DNA from: Hirundichthys speculiger
Lineage: Eukaryota; Chordata; Actinopteri; Beloniformes; Exocoetidae
Length of the DNA: 64,000 nucleotides
Direction: 5' to 3'
Assembly (NCBI GenBank): GCA_018398805.1
Contig: JAGFBZ010002147.1
Coordinates: 232,691 to 296,690 of the forward strand
In this document: positions 1 through 11,201 of the stretch, piece after piece
How the letters are laid out: every line of letters begins with the position of its first letter
Position numbering within the stretch: position 1 is the stretch's first letter
Position numbers and translations under genes: made by a program
The notes under the pieces: generated by a model
What the model saw: only the letters and a program-made list of their open reading frames with translations
What the model was told of the DNA's origin: nothing
The model's database searches: none

Positions 1-1082
1 ATCAGTTCTCTGTACTCTCCGTCGTCCCCATCAGTGATGAGACCGACGACGGCAGAGTCATCAGAGAACTTCTGCAGGTGACAGGTGGGTGTGTTGTATC
101 TGAAGTCTGCAGTATAGAGGGTGAAGAGGAACGGAGCCAGGACCGTTCCCTGCGGGGCCCCCGTACTGCAGACAACTGTGTCTGACACACAGTCCCCAGA
201 CCTCACATACTGTGGACGGTTAGTGAGGTAGTCCATAATCCAGGATGTGAGGTGCTGGTCTACTCCTGTGTGGTCCAGCTTGTCCCTCAGGAGCACAGGT
301 TGAATTGTGTTGAAAGCACTGGAGAAATCAAAAAACATGATTCTCACAGTGCTCCCAGACTTCTCCAGGTGAGAAAGAGCTCTGTGCAGGAGGAAGATGA
401 CAGCATCATCCACCCCGATGCTGCGCTGGTAGGCAAACTGCAGTGGGTCCAAGGATGGGCCCACCAGGAGGCGAAGATGGACAAGGACCAGCCTCTCCAG
501 GGTTTTCATCAGGTGGGATGTTAACACCACCGGCCTGTAGCTGCTGAGGTCCTTGGGGTGGGGGGTCTTGGGCACCGGTACCACGCAGGATGTTTTCCAC
601 AGCTGTGGTACCCTCCCCAGCTTCAGGCTCAGGTTAAAGATGTGCTGGACCGTCCCACACAGCTGGTCTGCACAGGACTTCAGGAGCCTGGAGCTGATGC
701 CATCAGGACCCGCCGCCTTCCTCGCTTTGATCCTCCGGAGCTGGTTCCTCACCTGGAGTGTTGTGAGGGACAGGTTGGAGCAGGGGGGCTCTGTGGTGGT
801 AGGTGAAGGTGTTGTGTAAGTAGGGGGAGCAGTGGGGGGTGGCTGGGAGCTGAGTGGGGGGATGGGGTCGCATACTGGAGGTGTCAACGAGGCCGGTTGC
901 AGCAGTGATGACAGGGCTGGGGGAGGGGCAGATGTCTGCTCAAACCTGTTGAAAAAACAGTTCAGGTCGTTCACCCATTGTTGATCACCCCCAGCCTGGG
1001 AGTTGGGTTCCCCATGGCCAGAGATGGTTTTAAGGCCTCTCCAAACTCCACTGATGTTGCTCTGCTGTAGCTGGTCCTCCAT
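1..1082 (-). mobile_element. LINE reverse-transcriptase fragment (CR1/L2/Rex1 group)
   Basis: Read on the minus strand, this is the central part of a non-LTR retrotransposon RT running off the left window edge. In order are seen a KAAGPDGISSRLLKSC fingers motif (about 700), a YRPVVLTSHLMKTLERL segment (about 500-550), an FDFSSAFNTIQ palm motif with one catalytic Asp (about 310-340), GAPQGTVLAPFLF (about 130-170) and FSDDSAVVGLI with the paired catalytic Asp at about 40-60. The frame is largely open, and the proline-rich linker upstream of the RT reaches about 1,030. No 5' endonuclease domain is present, because a Tc1 fragment abuts at about 1,082. The same LINE type supplies the 3' tail seen at 51.5-51.7 kb. 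The clade assignment within the Jockey superfamily is from motif wording only. Confidence 0.85.
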
Positions 1083-2163
1083 CTTTTCCAACATTCCTCA
1101 GTTTGGTCCAGAGTTTGGTCCATATTGACATGATACCATCATCAGTTGCTGCAGATTTGTTGGCTGCACATCCATGATGAGAATCTCCCATTCCACCACA
1201 TTCCAAAGGTGCTCTATTGGATTGAGATCTGGTGACTGTGGAGGACATTTGAGTCCAGTGAACTCATTGTCATGTTCAAGAAACCAGTCTAAGATGATTC
1301 ACGCTTCATGACATGGCGCGTTATCCTGCTGGAAATAGGAAGATGGTACACTGGGGTCATAAAGGGATGGATATGGTCAGCAACAATACTCAGGTAGGCT
1401 GTGGTGTTGACACGATGCTCAAGTGGTGCTAATGGACCCAAAGTGTGCCAGAAAAATTTCCCTCACATATCGGTACTGTGGATACAAGGCAGGATGGATC
1501 CATGCATGATGCCAAATTCTGATCCTACTTTTGAATGTTGCAGCAGAAACCAAGACTCATCAGACCAGGCACTATTTTTCCAACCTTCTATTGTCCTGTT
1601 TTGGTGAGCCTGTGTGAATTGTAGCCTCAGTTTCCTGTTCTTAGCTGACAGGGCCGGCACCTGGTGTGGTCTTCTGCTGCTGTAGCCCATCTACCTCAAT
1701 GTTTGATGTATTGTGCGTTTAGATATGCTTTTCTGCATACCTGGGTTGTAACGAGTGGTTATTTAAATTACAGTTGCCTTTTTATCAGCTTGAACCAGTC
1801 TGTCCATTCTCCTCTGGCATTAACAAGGTGGTGGCACCCACAGATGTGCCGCTCATTGGATATTTTCTCTTTACCAGACCATTCCCTGTAAACCCTAGAG
1901 ATGGTTGTGTGTGAAAATCCCAGTATATCAGCAGTTTCTGAAATATTTAGACCAGCCCGTCTGGCACCAACAACCATGCCATGTTCAAATTCACTTAAAA
2001 TCCCCTTTCTTCTCCATTCTGATGCTGGTTTAAATTGCAGCAGATCGTCTTGACCATTTCTACATGCCTAAATGCATTGAGTTGCTGCCATGTGATTGGC
2101 TGATTAGAGATTTATGTTAACGAGCCGTTGGAAAGGTGTACCTAATAAAATGGCCAGTGAGTG
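1083..2163 (-). mobile_element. Tc1-like transposon, 3'-truncated, decayed transposase
   Basis: The minus-strand terminus at the right side carries the fish Tc1 terminal motif (reverse complement of TGGCCAGTGAGTG) followed by TA. Inside are pieces of a Tc1 transposase. An N-terminal helix-turn-helix (VVGARRAGLNISETADILGF) lies at 1768-1977. A catalytic-core piece with WSDESWFLLQHS lies at 1463-1690. The C-terminal part at 1030-1248 includes SPDLNPIE-like sequence in a shifted frame. Stops and frameshifts separate the pieces, so it is dead. No left inverted terminal repeat exists: the copy ends directly against LINE sequence at about 1,082, so either a deletion joined the two or the Tc1 end was lost after insertion into the LINE. 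A second copy of the same family is at 48.3-48.8 kb. Confidence 0.85.
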
Positions 2164-2441
2164 TAATTGTATATTTTTTGCAAGTTGCATTTTAAAATAG
2201 CATAGCAGAGAAAAAACTCCATCATCATTGGTCTTTGGAAATTGTACTGAACACTCAGCAATTCCAAGATGAATCAGATCAATTTATAGCAGACAAACTA
2301 CATCAGAAATCAATTCCACCAGCCCATGATGGATTACCTTCTAAGATGGCAGAGAACTTACATTCATTTTAACAACTTTAATATATTTTTGTTTAAGGTG
2401 AAATGTAGTTTATAAATAAATTAACATTCCCCATGATAAAA

Positions 2442-2852
2442 TGTCATGGTTTGGGTCTGCCATGGCAGTCTGTCTGTGTTATGTATGAAGTTGGCGTCAC
2501 CCCCTGTCTCTTGTCTGCTCTGTTTCCTGTTTTAGTTTGAAAGGTCTGTCTTGTTCTCATTGTTTTCTGCTTTGCTTCCTTCTCCTCATTACCTTGATCC
2601 CCTGCACCTGCCTCTCCTCTGTTGACCTGTGTATTTAAGTCCTGCTATCTCCCCTGTCTGTGCTGGTCCATTATCTTGTGGTGTCTTGCGTCCTGTTAGT
2701 TTCTCTGCTGGTTTTTCTGCTCGTCTGGATTTGTGTTTGTTTCTCTAGTTTTTGTTGGATTAGTTTGGTTTGGATTTTTGTCTTTTGTTCATAAATAGCT
2801 TTTGTTTGGTACTCCTGCATTTAGGTCCTCCATTCTGCCTCATGTCATGACA
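2442..2852 (+). repeat. Solo LTR (TG...CA) with 5-bp target duplication
   Basis: The 411-bp block begins TGTCATGG and ends CATGACA, giving short inverted ends, and is flanked on both sides by TAAAA (2437-2441 and 2853-2857). A TATA-like TATTTAAG sits near 2,630, with CATAAATAG near 2,790, as expected for a promoter and poly(A) region inside an LTR. A truncated relative lies at 43027-43270. Ends TG/CA plus a 5-bp duplication indicate a solo LTR from an LTR retrotransposon, Gypsy-like by duplication size. No internal region is present. Confidence 0.7.
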
Positions 2853-2857
2853 TAAAA

Positions 2858-5044
2858 GGTCTGGAGTGAACCCAGAGTTTTTTATGAGGTTGGAAACTTA
2901 TTGTATTTTTATTTTTATGGCATATGACTATCTTTCCTTTTTAATTTTTATTTCACAAATTATTATTTTATTTACTTTCCTCTGACAGTGCTACACAGGC
3001 TACTAACTTCTTAACATCAATTACTGATCTTGCCTCTCTCCTTCCTGGTTTTCCATCTTCCATCCTCACTAGTTGGGACACCTATGAAGATCCAGAGCTA
3101 GAACCACCACATTTCTCCCTCCAACTCAGAATCCTCTCACATGACTTGTCATGTGTGAGTGTTATGTTTTATAAGTTAAGGTTAACCCAAAATCAGCAGG
3201 CGTAGAGAAGAGTGGGGAAATGTGGTGATCAACCAAGCTGCTGACTTCTAGTGAATTCTGTTAATGACCAACAGTTGGTTACAATTTCACTTCGCCATCA
3301 CTCTGCTATTAAGTTCAATGCACAGATACTCAATGTGAATCAGATCTGATCACATGGGCCATTTCAAATAGTTACTTTTTTTGCGTGTTTGTTTTATTGT
3401 CAACCATTACTTAATCATTTTGGTGAAGGTTTTGGATCAATGTCTTATTTGTTTTTCTCCATAATTTCTTTACCAAGGATCATCGCCACACATTTTACAG
3501 GCAGACAATCCAAAGAGTAGTGCACCACACTGGCCTGCTTGAACTTTAACAACAGTCTAGTCATCGTCTTGTAGAAAGCTTATTTAACCTTTGCAAAAGA
3601 TTATTAATCATGCATTTATATTATAAGATCAAAACCCATTTTTTTCTCTTCCATGCAGCACAAATCAGATGTGATCAATTGATATGTAAGCAGCAGAAAG
3701 CACATGGATTCAGATTTCCTCTGATCGGTTTCATATTTGAAACAGATTTGCGTTTGCCATGTAAATCGACAGACATGCTAGTAGGATTTTTACCAAAAAT
3801 GTGACACGAACATCCTTGAAAATGTCATGGTGTAAAATAAAATGTAACTGACCATCAAGAGACAACAACTGATGATGACACAAGATGAGACAGCAATTCA
3901 ACTTAAGTATTTAACACTGATTACTAGGAAAGGGTATGTATAATTTTGGACAAGGCATTTTTCACTAAAATGTAAATAAGAAGAAATCCAGTTTATCAGT
4001 TCTTCTGATAAAGTCTCATCACCATCAGTCAGTTGTTTGTTTCATTTCTAGACACAAAGACCAACTGGTCAAAACAACATTTGGCAAATCTGTTAATAGG
4101 TTGAGTCACACTACATTCTTTAGTGAGTACATAAAGGAAGGATTTATATGTGTCTTTATATTAGTTGAGCAGCTGAATTCTTATTACAGACTGGTTTCAA
4201 GCTTGTCGTGATGGGGCGGACACTGTGAGAAGTCTTTATGATTATGATGACAGCCACTCCCCCTAGTAAACAGTTTAGTGCAGTCCTTACAAGCATTTGT
4301 CTTCAGTGAGCCAGGCCAGGTGCTTTCCAGTGGATACTTGGCAGCTCTGATAGGTTCGTGAAACTAGAATTCATGATGTTGTACAAATGTATAAGCATTT
4401 GAGCAGTGGAGCATTTGAAACATAGCTGAATGTACTGGATATTTCTTTCTTTTTTTTTTTTTTAACATTCATTTCTATTTTATTTGACTGTAATGTGGAG
4501 ATGGCAAATTTGTTCCAGTGCATGTTCTGTTTTACCTGTATTTATCCTCTTGTCTCTTTCGTAATTACTGTTGTGACAGTCTGGTAAATGATATTAATAA
4601 TATAGCTTCATTTCAGTGGGAAGCTTCACTGCATAGGGGACAGTAAAAGAACATGAGTGTTTTTTTTGCATTTTACCATTGATGTAATTCTGTCTAACCT
4701 CTTTTACCTAGACATTTCTTTCTTTGACAGCTAATTGGCTAAAATAGGCTATTGGTATTCAACCTCTTTTTTTTCTTACACACACACACTTTTCTTTTTT
4801 TTATAAAAAAAAAACAACAATAATCTTGCCAACTCCAAGCTGTTGGGAAAGCACACACACACACACACACACATACACTTCAATACTACAGTGCTCTCTG
4901 ATTCTGCTTTTTCTGCTCTCTTTTCAGACTCTAGTCACTCAAAAACACAAACTGGAAGAACTAGAGTATTAGATCGGTGCATTGTCTGCAGTTGCCCTTT
5001 CAAACAATAGATTTGTCTTTGTGAAACAAAATCACACTCGAGGA
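2858..5044. other. Gene-free spacer
   Basis: A/T-rich sequence without a supportable ORF. It contains a poly-T run near 4,450, a short (CA)n block near 4,785 and a (AC)n run at about 4,850-4,872. Nothing else is recognised. Confidence 0.5.
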
Positions 5045-5560
5045 AATAAAGTGCTCTGAAAAAGTATTTAACCCTTTATAGTAGTTTTCCTGTTTAGCTG
5101 AATAGAACCAGACACTGAAAATAATTTTGGTGGGTTTGGTATCATTTGATCTACACAAAACATCTTCAACTCTTCAGATGTAAAACCTTTTTAATTGTGA
5201 AACAAACAGGGATGGTGCCTTTGCAATACTTATGGGTCTTTCCCATGCTCAAATGTGAACTGCTGTCCCAGTCTTATATATTTAAATATATTTTTTCCTT
5301 AGAGTTTTGACTGTAATCTGTATCATCTACAAAGTCTTTTATTTTTTCCGTCTTCCCACACACCCTGGTGAAAACATCCCCAGCATATTATGTGGTCATA
5401 ATCATGCATTACTGTGGCTAGTTCTAAGGATGATGAGAGGTGTTAGGTTTGAACCTGTTTGGAGCATCTCCCAGACACCTTTTTGGTTACCTCCAAATGT
5501 GATTTCTTTAATTTTTTGCATTTGTATTTTTTTTTTTTTTTTTTTTAAATGACCAGTGAC
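5045..5560 (-). mobile_element. Degenerate Tc1/mariner relic
   Basis: The phrase CTCTGAAAAAGTATTTAACC near 5,055 resembles the terminus of a common fish Tc1-type MITE. The stretch at 5,345-5,500 reads like the antisense of a Tc1 transposase region but is too decayed to frame. It ends in a poly-T run (about 5,526-5,546). The family is inferred from resemblance only. Confidence 0.4.
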
Positions 5561-6040
5561 CGCCACATCATAAAGTTTGGCTGTGTAGTGTTATGCAGAT
5601 TGTAATTAAATTTTGTAATTTAAATAGATTTGCAGCACAATCTCAATTATGTTCATGGAAATGTCAATATCAATTTATGTCAATCAATTTATTTATTTAT
5701 TTATTAATTCATTTATGTCCTGACACAAATTGCCCAGTTTTTTTTTCATGCGAGTGGAAAAGAAAATAAGTCCATAATGCAACATACCAGCTCCAAAGCA
5801 TTCTGTGATATTATCACCCATGATCTGTGTATCATTTTTAAAAAAGTTAACAAGGCTTCATTAGGAGATCAGAGGGGCTTGGTGGTGGAGCAGCATACGT
5901 CACTGTCAAGTGATATGTGTAGCTCCATCGATGTGGGTTTTTTTTTTTTCTTTTGTCGGTCACAGTTTGAGTACAAAGATCTGGTTGACTGTTCTGGCAC
6001 TTTAATTCAACCAAATATTGAGTAAAAACCCCAGTCACTT
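5561..6040. other. Gene-free spacer
   Basis: Nothing coding is supported. It holds a short (ATTT)n tract at about 5,688-5,708 and poly-T tracts near 5,738 and 5,940. Confidence 0.5.
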
Positions 6041-6163
6041 GTCCACTACAGATTCATTCTGACTGGTACTGGAAGTCTGAGGTGAACACAGTAAAGAGAA
6101 ATTGTGAGAGAACAGTCCCCTGTGGTACTCCTGTGCTGCTGACCACCTGCTCAGACACAAAAC
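6041..6163 (-). mobile_element. Short LINE RT fragment
   Basis: The minus strand encodes SEQVVSSTGVPQGTVLSQF followed by LFTVFTSDF, the G-P-Q-G core motif of a CR1/Rex1-type RT. Only about 40 residues remain. The wording differs from the L2-type LINE that starts right beside it, so it is a separate insertion remnant. Confidence 0.65.
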
Positions 6164-7406
6164 CATTCAAGGTTTTACCACGTTTATTTGTATAAATAAA
6201 CTAAAAGCATAAAAATGAAGAAAACAGTTAAAAATAAAGAGTTTTAAAAAGGCTGTGCAGATTTGAGCTCCTGAATAAAGTCTTATTTAAAGGCAGCTGA
6301 GAACAGGTGAGTCTTCAACCTGGATTTAAATAAACTGAGTGTTTCAACTGATCTGAGGCTTTCTGAGAGTTTGTTCCAGACATGTGGAGCATAGAAACTG
6401 AACACAGCTTCTCCATGTCTGGTTCTGAGTCTGGGGACTGATAATAAACTGGATCCAGATGACCTGAGGGGTCTGGTGGGTTCATACTGGGTCAGGAGGT
6501 CACTGATGTATTCTGGTCTTAAACCATTCAGAGCTTTATAGAGCAGCAACAGAGTTTTAAAGTCTATCATTTAACGGACAGGCAGCCAGTGTAAGGACCT
6601 CAGAACTGGATTGATGTGGTCCACTCTTCTGGTTCTACTGAGAACTGCGGCAGCAGGATTCTGAATGAGCTGCAGCTGTCTAACTAATTTTTTAGATAAA
6701 CCAGTAAAAATGCTGTTACAATATTCAAGCCGACTGAAAATGAATGCGTTTACTAGTTTTTCCAGATTTTGCTGAGACATCAGATCTTTTATCCTTGAGA
6801 TGTTCTTCAGGTGACATTGTAATATATATCTGTGTGTCATCAGCTTAGCTATGGTAACTAATATTGTTGTTCTTTATAACCTCGACTAGTGGGAGCATTT
6901 AAATGTTAACCCTTTAGACGCCAGAGTTTTTTCAAGAAAATATACAATTTTGATATCAAGATTTCAAAAGGCTATAACTTGAAAGCAGTTTGAGATAAAG
7001 GTATACTGTCAATGAGAAAATTGTTCAGTATGACTCAAAAGGCCCGATCTTGCACCTCCTGCTACCCAATACCCATTACCTGCAAATTTCAGATTTAGGA
7101 GCCTCTGCCAACCGAAATGCAATCTTCCACCTCCCAAAACCTGCTACCCATTAAGCCGACTCCCTTAAGCACATTGTGGGCACGGCAATGGGTGTGTCTC
7201 TTGCGCTTTCAGACCACCCATTACCCAATACCCAAAATCTGCGAGATACAGGTACCGCAAGATACCGAATTTGTGGAAAGCGCAACTGGCATGTCGGCAC
7301 GTAAAAGAGCGTGTCCAAATCCCATCATTGCACGGAACCACCTGCCAATCAAGTCCTGCATAAAAAGCCTGGCTCCTTATGTGGCACCAACTGGACCCCT
7401 GAGAAA

Positions 7407-7503
7407 ATGGCAGAGATCACCATGAATCGGCTTGCCCGTCAGGTAAACCACAGACGACCGGAGCGTGTTTACCGGCAGCGTACCAACTATCTGGGACTTA
7501 CAG
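7407..7503 (+). CDS. Probable first exon of Harbinger transposase (copy 1)
   Basis: From the ATG the frame reads MAEITMNRLARQVNHRRP and on to TNYLGLT, a short basic N-terminus of the kind seen in fish Harbinger transposases. It ends at CAG followed by GTAGCC, a reasonable splice donor. The 97-nt exon therefore ends in phase 1. The linking internal exon, with the first catalytic Asp, is not found in recognisable form, so splicing to 8604 is inferred. A duplicate of this exon lies 317 bp downstream. Confidence 0.5.
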
Positions 7504-7723
7504 GTAGCCTACAGGAATTGTTGGGTCTGACCACCCATTACCCAATACCCAAAATCTGCGAGATACCAGTACCGCAAGATACCGAATTTGTGAAAAGCGC
7601 AACTGGCATGTCGGCGCGTAAAAGAGCGCGTCCAAATCCCATCATTGCACGGAACCACCTGCCAATCAAGTCCTGCATAAAAAGCCTGGCTCCTTATGTG
7701 GCACCAATTGGACCCCTGAGAAA

Positions 7724-7820
7724 ATGGCAGAGAACACCATGAATCGGCTTGCCCGTCAGGTAAACCACAGACGACCGGATCGTGTTTACCGGCAGCGTAC
7801 CAACTATCTGGGACTTGCAG
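7724..7820 (+). CDS. Duplicate first exon of Harbinger transposase (copy 2)
   Basis: This has the same 97-nt length, same ATG context and same CAG/GTAGCC donor as 7407-7503, with small substitutions (MAENTMNRLARQ at the start; P-D-R-V-Y instead of P-E-R-V-Y). It is part of the 316-bp tandem duplication. Which copy was used before decay cannot be told. Confidence 0.45.
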
Positions 7821-7867
7821 GTAGCCTACAGGAATTGTTTGTGTAAAAATATTCCTATATCATGGTG

Positions 7868-7898
<31 letters not shown>

Positions 7899-7901
7899 AG
7901 G
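7868..7901. repeat. (GT)n microsatellite
   Basis: A GT run of about 15 repeats lies within the Harbinger intron, directly after the second exon-1 copy. Confidence 0.95.
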
Positions 7902-8399
7902 CTAGGACCTCCCCCTCCGAGACGCAAGTCCATGCCGATCAGCGTTATACATATCCAAATAGGCAAATCCAATCCGTTTTACGCACTTCACACATCCTTT
8001 CTGTAAAGTTGGATAAATGTGTCGAACAGAAGGGACATATGTCTGGAGCATACATGGGCAGGAAGATCAAACCGATCAAACCTGAAATCAAGTTGCAACA
8101 GAAACTTACATCAGGTGAGCTGGAAACATGGAAGTGGCCGGCTGAACATAGTTAAACGCTGGTTCGAATGCATTGGTTTGATGTTCCTGTCTGTAAACGC
8201 ACAAAATATCTGCAGCCTACTGTCTGATTGGGATATACTCCTCGAACAGGATGTGGAAGAATGTTTGGAGACTGTAAAACGTTCACCGGCACGGAATGGT
8301 TTCCACATTTGGCCAGTAATAGGCTGGCCCACTAATAGATCATGCTGAATTACAGGCTATAATATCATGGGCCACATTCAATCCAATCCAATTCAGTGC

Positions 8400-8510
8400 C
8401 GCTCGTACAGCGTCTGTTACAATGTCAATTGTCCCTGGCTGCTTTACGGAGACCCAGAGCATGACCCCCAAGCAAACATCGTCAACTGAAATAATATTTA
8501 ATCCAATTGT
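8400..8510 (+). repeat. Short interspersed repeat fragment (GAGCATGACCCCC family)
   Basis: The sequence GTTACAATGTCAATTGTC, followed by GAGACCCAGAGCATGACCCC, closely matches the repeat starting at 51,765 and the block at 48,839. It is a small insertion or fragment in the intron region of the Harbinger transposase. Confidence 0.7.
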
Positions 8511-8603
8511 AGCCCATCTCGGAGCTGTGGCAGAGGGAGAGGTCCTGGGCTGTATTTGGCTGCACAAATCCATGACAACAATGGGCTACATGTTGTTTCC
8601 CAC

Positions 8604-9124
8604 AGAGCGAATGTATACGCAAATCATCCTGGAGGTAGCAACGACGCCTTCATAATGGAACAGTCTGTCATCCCGGCAGTCTTTTAGAGGGACCCCCCTC
8701 TGGATGGGTGGCTGTTGGGTGACAATGGCTATCCATTGACGACGTGGTGCATGGTGCCATACATGGGGGTCACTCGTGTGTGTCAGACCGCCTTCAACAG
8801 GAGGCACTCATGCGCACGAGTCGTTATTGAGCGCACACAATTGGCATGCTGAAGATGCGGTTCCGCTGCTTAGACAGGTCAGGTGGGGTGCTACAATATG
8901 GTCCCCAGAAAGTTGCTCGTTTCGTGGTGGCATGTTGTGTTCTGCACAACATTGCCCTGCGTCATAGGGTGGAGATGGAGTGGGATGACGAGCTCTTGGC
9001 GGAGTACAGAAGGCGACAAGCTGAGCTGCAGGTGCCAACTCCAAACGCTGACGTAGTGCCGGAAGACGCGGGGGCAATGCGTGATCAGCTGGCGGCACAG
9101 TTCCAACAACGGAGACGCAGCTAG
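8604..9124 (+). pseudogene. Harbinger transposase C-terminal exon (HARBI1-like), broken
   Basis: The exon begins after a good acceptor (TTTCCCACAG). It encodes ANVYANHPGGSNDAFIMEQS, then DGWLLGDNGYP with the second catalytic Asp, then VVIERT with the catalytic Glu, RFRCLDRSGGVLQY, ARFVVACCVLHNIALRH and a charged tail to a stop at 9122-9124. This is the DDE_Tnp_4 half of a HARBI1-type nuclease. Two lesions are visible: a TAG after PAVF (about 8,685), and a 2-nt insertion just after the IERT Glu (about 8,838) that shifts the frame. From about 8,846 the C-terminal frame is open for 92 codons. The first catalytic Asp (GAIDGTH-type motif) lies in an upstream exon I cannot find. Confidence 0.85.
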
Positions 9125-9596
9125 TCATATCATCTGCAGCCTGCCTGGTAAGTATTATGTGCATCAGTTGCAGGGCTTCTAATGACAGCCTACGTACGCT
9201 TTATGGAGAAAACGTGCAGATGGTTACAGTCAGGATAGACATCCATGATCCTGATCACACACCTTCATGCCATTACAGGCCTATGTTGTGATATGTTGCT
9301 TTCGACTGTGGCCTATGTGGATGCATGTATTTGGATTCTCACAGTAGGTATGTATTTGGCTATGAGCAGCCAAATTCTCCGAATTCAGATTGTGTTCCCC
9401 ACACATGAAAATACGTTTTTCATCACAAAGGGGAGATGAATGGCGGAATGATTTTTTGCATTCCACAGAACACGGGTATGCTTGATGCAATAATAATTTT
9501 TTATTATATGTAAATAAAATATATTGTCACTGTAAAGAATAACAAAAAGGGTGGGCAGCTCGTGCATGAGGTGAACAGTGGACAGACTCAAGGTGG

Positions 9597-10150
9597 TCAT
9601 GACTGTCCTCTTGCTCCTCTTCCTCTTCTTCCCCCTCTCCCCCCTCGCAGGCGTGGGCCACGCCGCAGCTGTCCACGGGTGGTGCGACGGCTACGACGAG
9701 GAGATGTGTTGACCTGGCTGTTGCTAGTGGGAGGAAAGGGAGGTGGTAGGCGTGATGGGTTCCCGGTGGCCACTTCAGCCTGAGCCACCGGAGCTGCAGG
9801 CGGCGTCCCCAAGCGACTCAGGTGCTCAAGTGCTGCTGCACTCCTCTGTAGCGCAGACACGCCTTGACGGAGGAGGAGGTGTTGTCGCCGCATCTGCAGG
9901 TTGTGACTGCAGAGACCCGCTGAAGACCACCCAATTCCCGTTCCAGCATGCGGAAGCCTGCCTGCTGGATCTCGAGGATTGGGTGGTCCTCAGGTCGAAC
10001 AACATTTGTGGATCGGCGGGGTCTCTGCGTTGCTGGTGCACCTGTCACACCCCCCGACCCCCCTTCCATCGGATCCTCCTCCCCCTCCACGCCACGTTGC
10101 TCTTCCTCCGTTTCCTCCTGATGGTCAGCCTCCTCGTCTGCAGGCAGCAC
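9597..10150 (-). pseudogene. C-terminal part of Harbinger Myb-like protein, frameshifted
   Basis: The minus-strand frame from 10,150 is acidic (DEEADHQEETEEEQRG), then reads HPILEIQQAGFRMLEREL, a short helical segment typical of the C-terminal half of Harbinger Myb/SANT-like partner proteins. The frame stops at 9818 but coding character continues in another frame (9893-9597: alanine/leucine helix, then an Arg/Gly-rich basic tail). I read this as one protein broken by a frameshift. Its DNA-binding domain is the exon at 10960-11201. The protein acts with the transposase as a nuclear-import and DNA-binding partner in known Harbinger systems. Confidence 0.65.
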
Positions 10151-10959
10151 CAGAGGGCAGGCTACAAGCGGTTCATCTGTGAGAAGAGATATTACCGTTC
10201 AACAAATGTATTTTTCATTTGTGAATAAATAATTTGTTTGGTACATGTGTGCTTCATTTATTTCACATTTGCAGGGCATATAGGTTACTTGCCACTCGCT
10301 CACACATTTGGAATACCTATGCCACCTTTTTGTTTGGTGTTGTTGATTTGGTCCTTTTGCATTGATCTGCACATCATCACACTCAACTTATTGAGTGGTA
10401 TCATGCTACTAATTAGACTGTCAAAATGTGTAATTCAATTTCGGTAGTACATGCTGGCAAATTTGACCATTACACACGTTTGTGTGTGAGCTTGTCATTT
10501 TGTACAATTCTGACATTTTTCGATTTGGATAACAGATGTCATGTCTTAGCTATTTGATTTTCGTTGGAACTGTGTGTCGACATGACTGGTAGATTGCTCA
10601 GTTGGCCATTGTCCAATGCATGGCTGTGCGTAATGGACGATGGTGGCCTATGGCGCATTGTCGGATTATCCATGACTACACGATGGAACCAGGTGTATTG
10701 GCAAATTTGTTTGATTACCTCCTTCGCCCACGCCAACCTCCGCAGGCCCCCCGATTCCATAAATGCTCTCAGGGAAGAGCGTGGAGGTGGCGAGGTCCTC
10801 TGCTAGAGTGAGGATCTGCTCTGTAGCCTGCCCTCCTCCCGTGGATAGCCATTGTCACCGGTTAGCAGCAGCCTAGATTGGAATGTATAATTTATTGACG
10901 ATCTTGAGGTATAACAGTGGCCTATATGTAATGGTGGAGTTCCATCAGATTCATTGCCA

Positions 10960-11201
10960 TAGCCTAACTTACGTTTCCCCGTTCTCTTTGTGGCATCGAA
11001 GCGCTTTTTGCATTGGTCCACTGTTCTCCTGATGCCAGAGAATGTGGACACTGCCTCCGCTACCTTGGTCTACGCTTGCCGGGCGTCATCCCTCCTGGGA
11101 GGGCCTGCAAGGGTGCCAAATATCCTCCCCTGTCTCGTTTTCACCTCATGCACGAGCTGCTTTATTTCTTCTGTGGTGAAGCACTGTGCCCGTCCGTCCA
11201 T
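10960..11201 (-). pseudogene. Myb/SANT-like DNA-binding exon of Harbinger, one nonsense codon
   Basis: From an ATG at 11,201 the minus strand reads MDGRAQCFTTEEIKQLVHEV, then RIFGTLAGPPRRDDARQA, a stop, and then TKVAEAVSTFSGIRRTVDQC with KKRFDATKRTGKRKL. This is the trihelix/Myb-like domain found in Harbinger partner proteins and NAIF1-type host proteins. The stop (11070-11072, TAG) replaces the invariant Trp (TGG) of the second helix, so a single base change explains it. The upstream in-frame extension to 11,411 probably overlaps the terminal region and is not needed for the domain. Confidence 0.85.

Larger units (their letters stand above)
7212..7839. repeat. Tandem duplication, two units of about 316 bp
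   Basis: The block starting GACCACCCATTACCCAATAC occurs at 7212 and again at 7528 and stays near-identical up to CAGGTAGCCTACAGGAATTG at 7501 and 7818. Differences are few (for example GAGATCACC versus GAGAACACC). The unit contains the probable first exon of the Harbinger transposase, so the element carries exon 1 twice. Confidence 0.9.

Noticed and set aside
7311..7742. 143-codon ORF across the tandem repeats
   Set aside because: It runs through both repeat units in a frame that does not match Harbinger proteins. Its length comes from repetition.
9743..10228. 161-codon plus-strand ORF
   Set aside because: Antisense shadow of the minus-strand Myb-like protein's C-terminal region.
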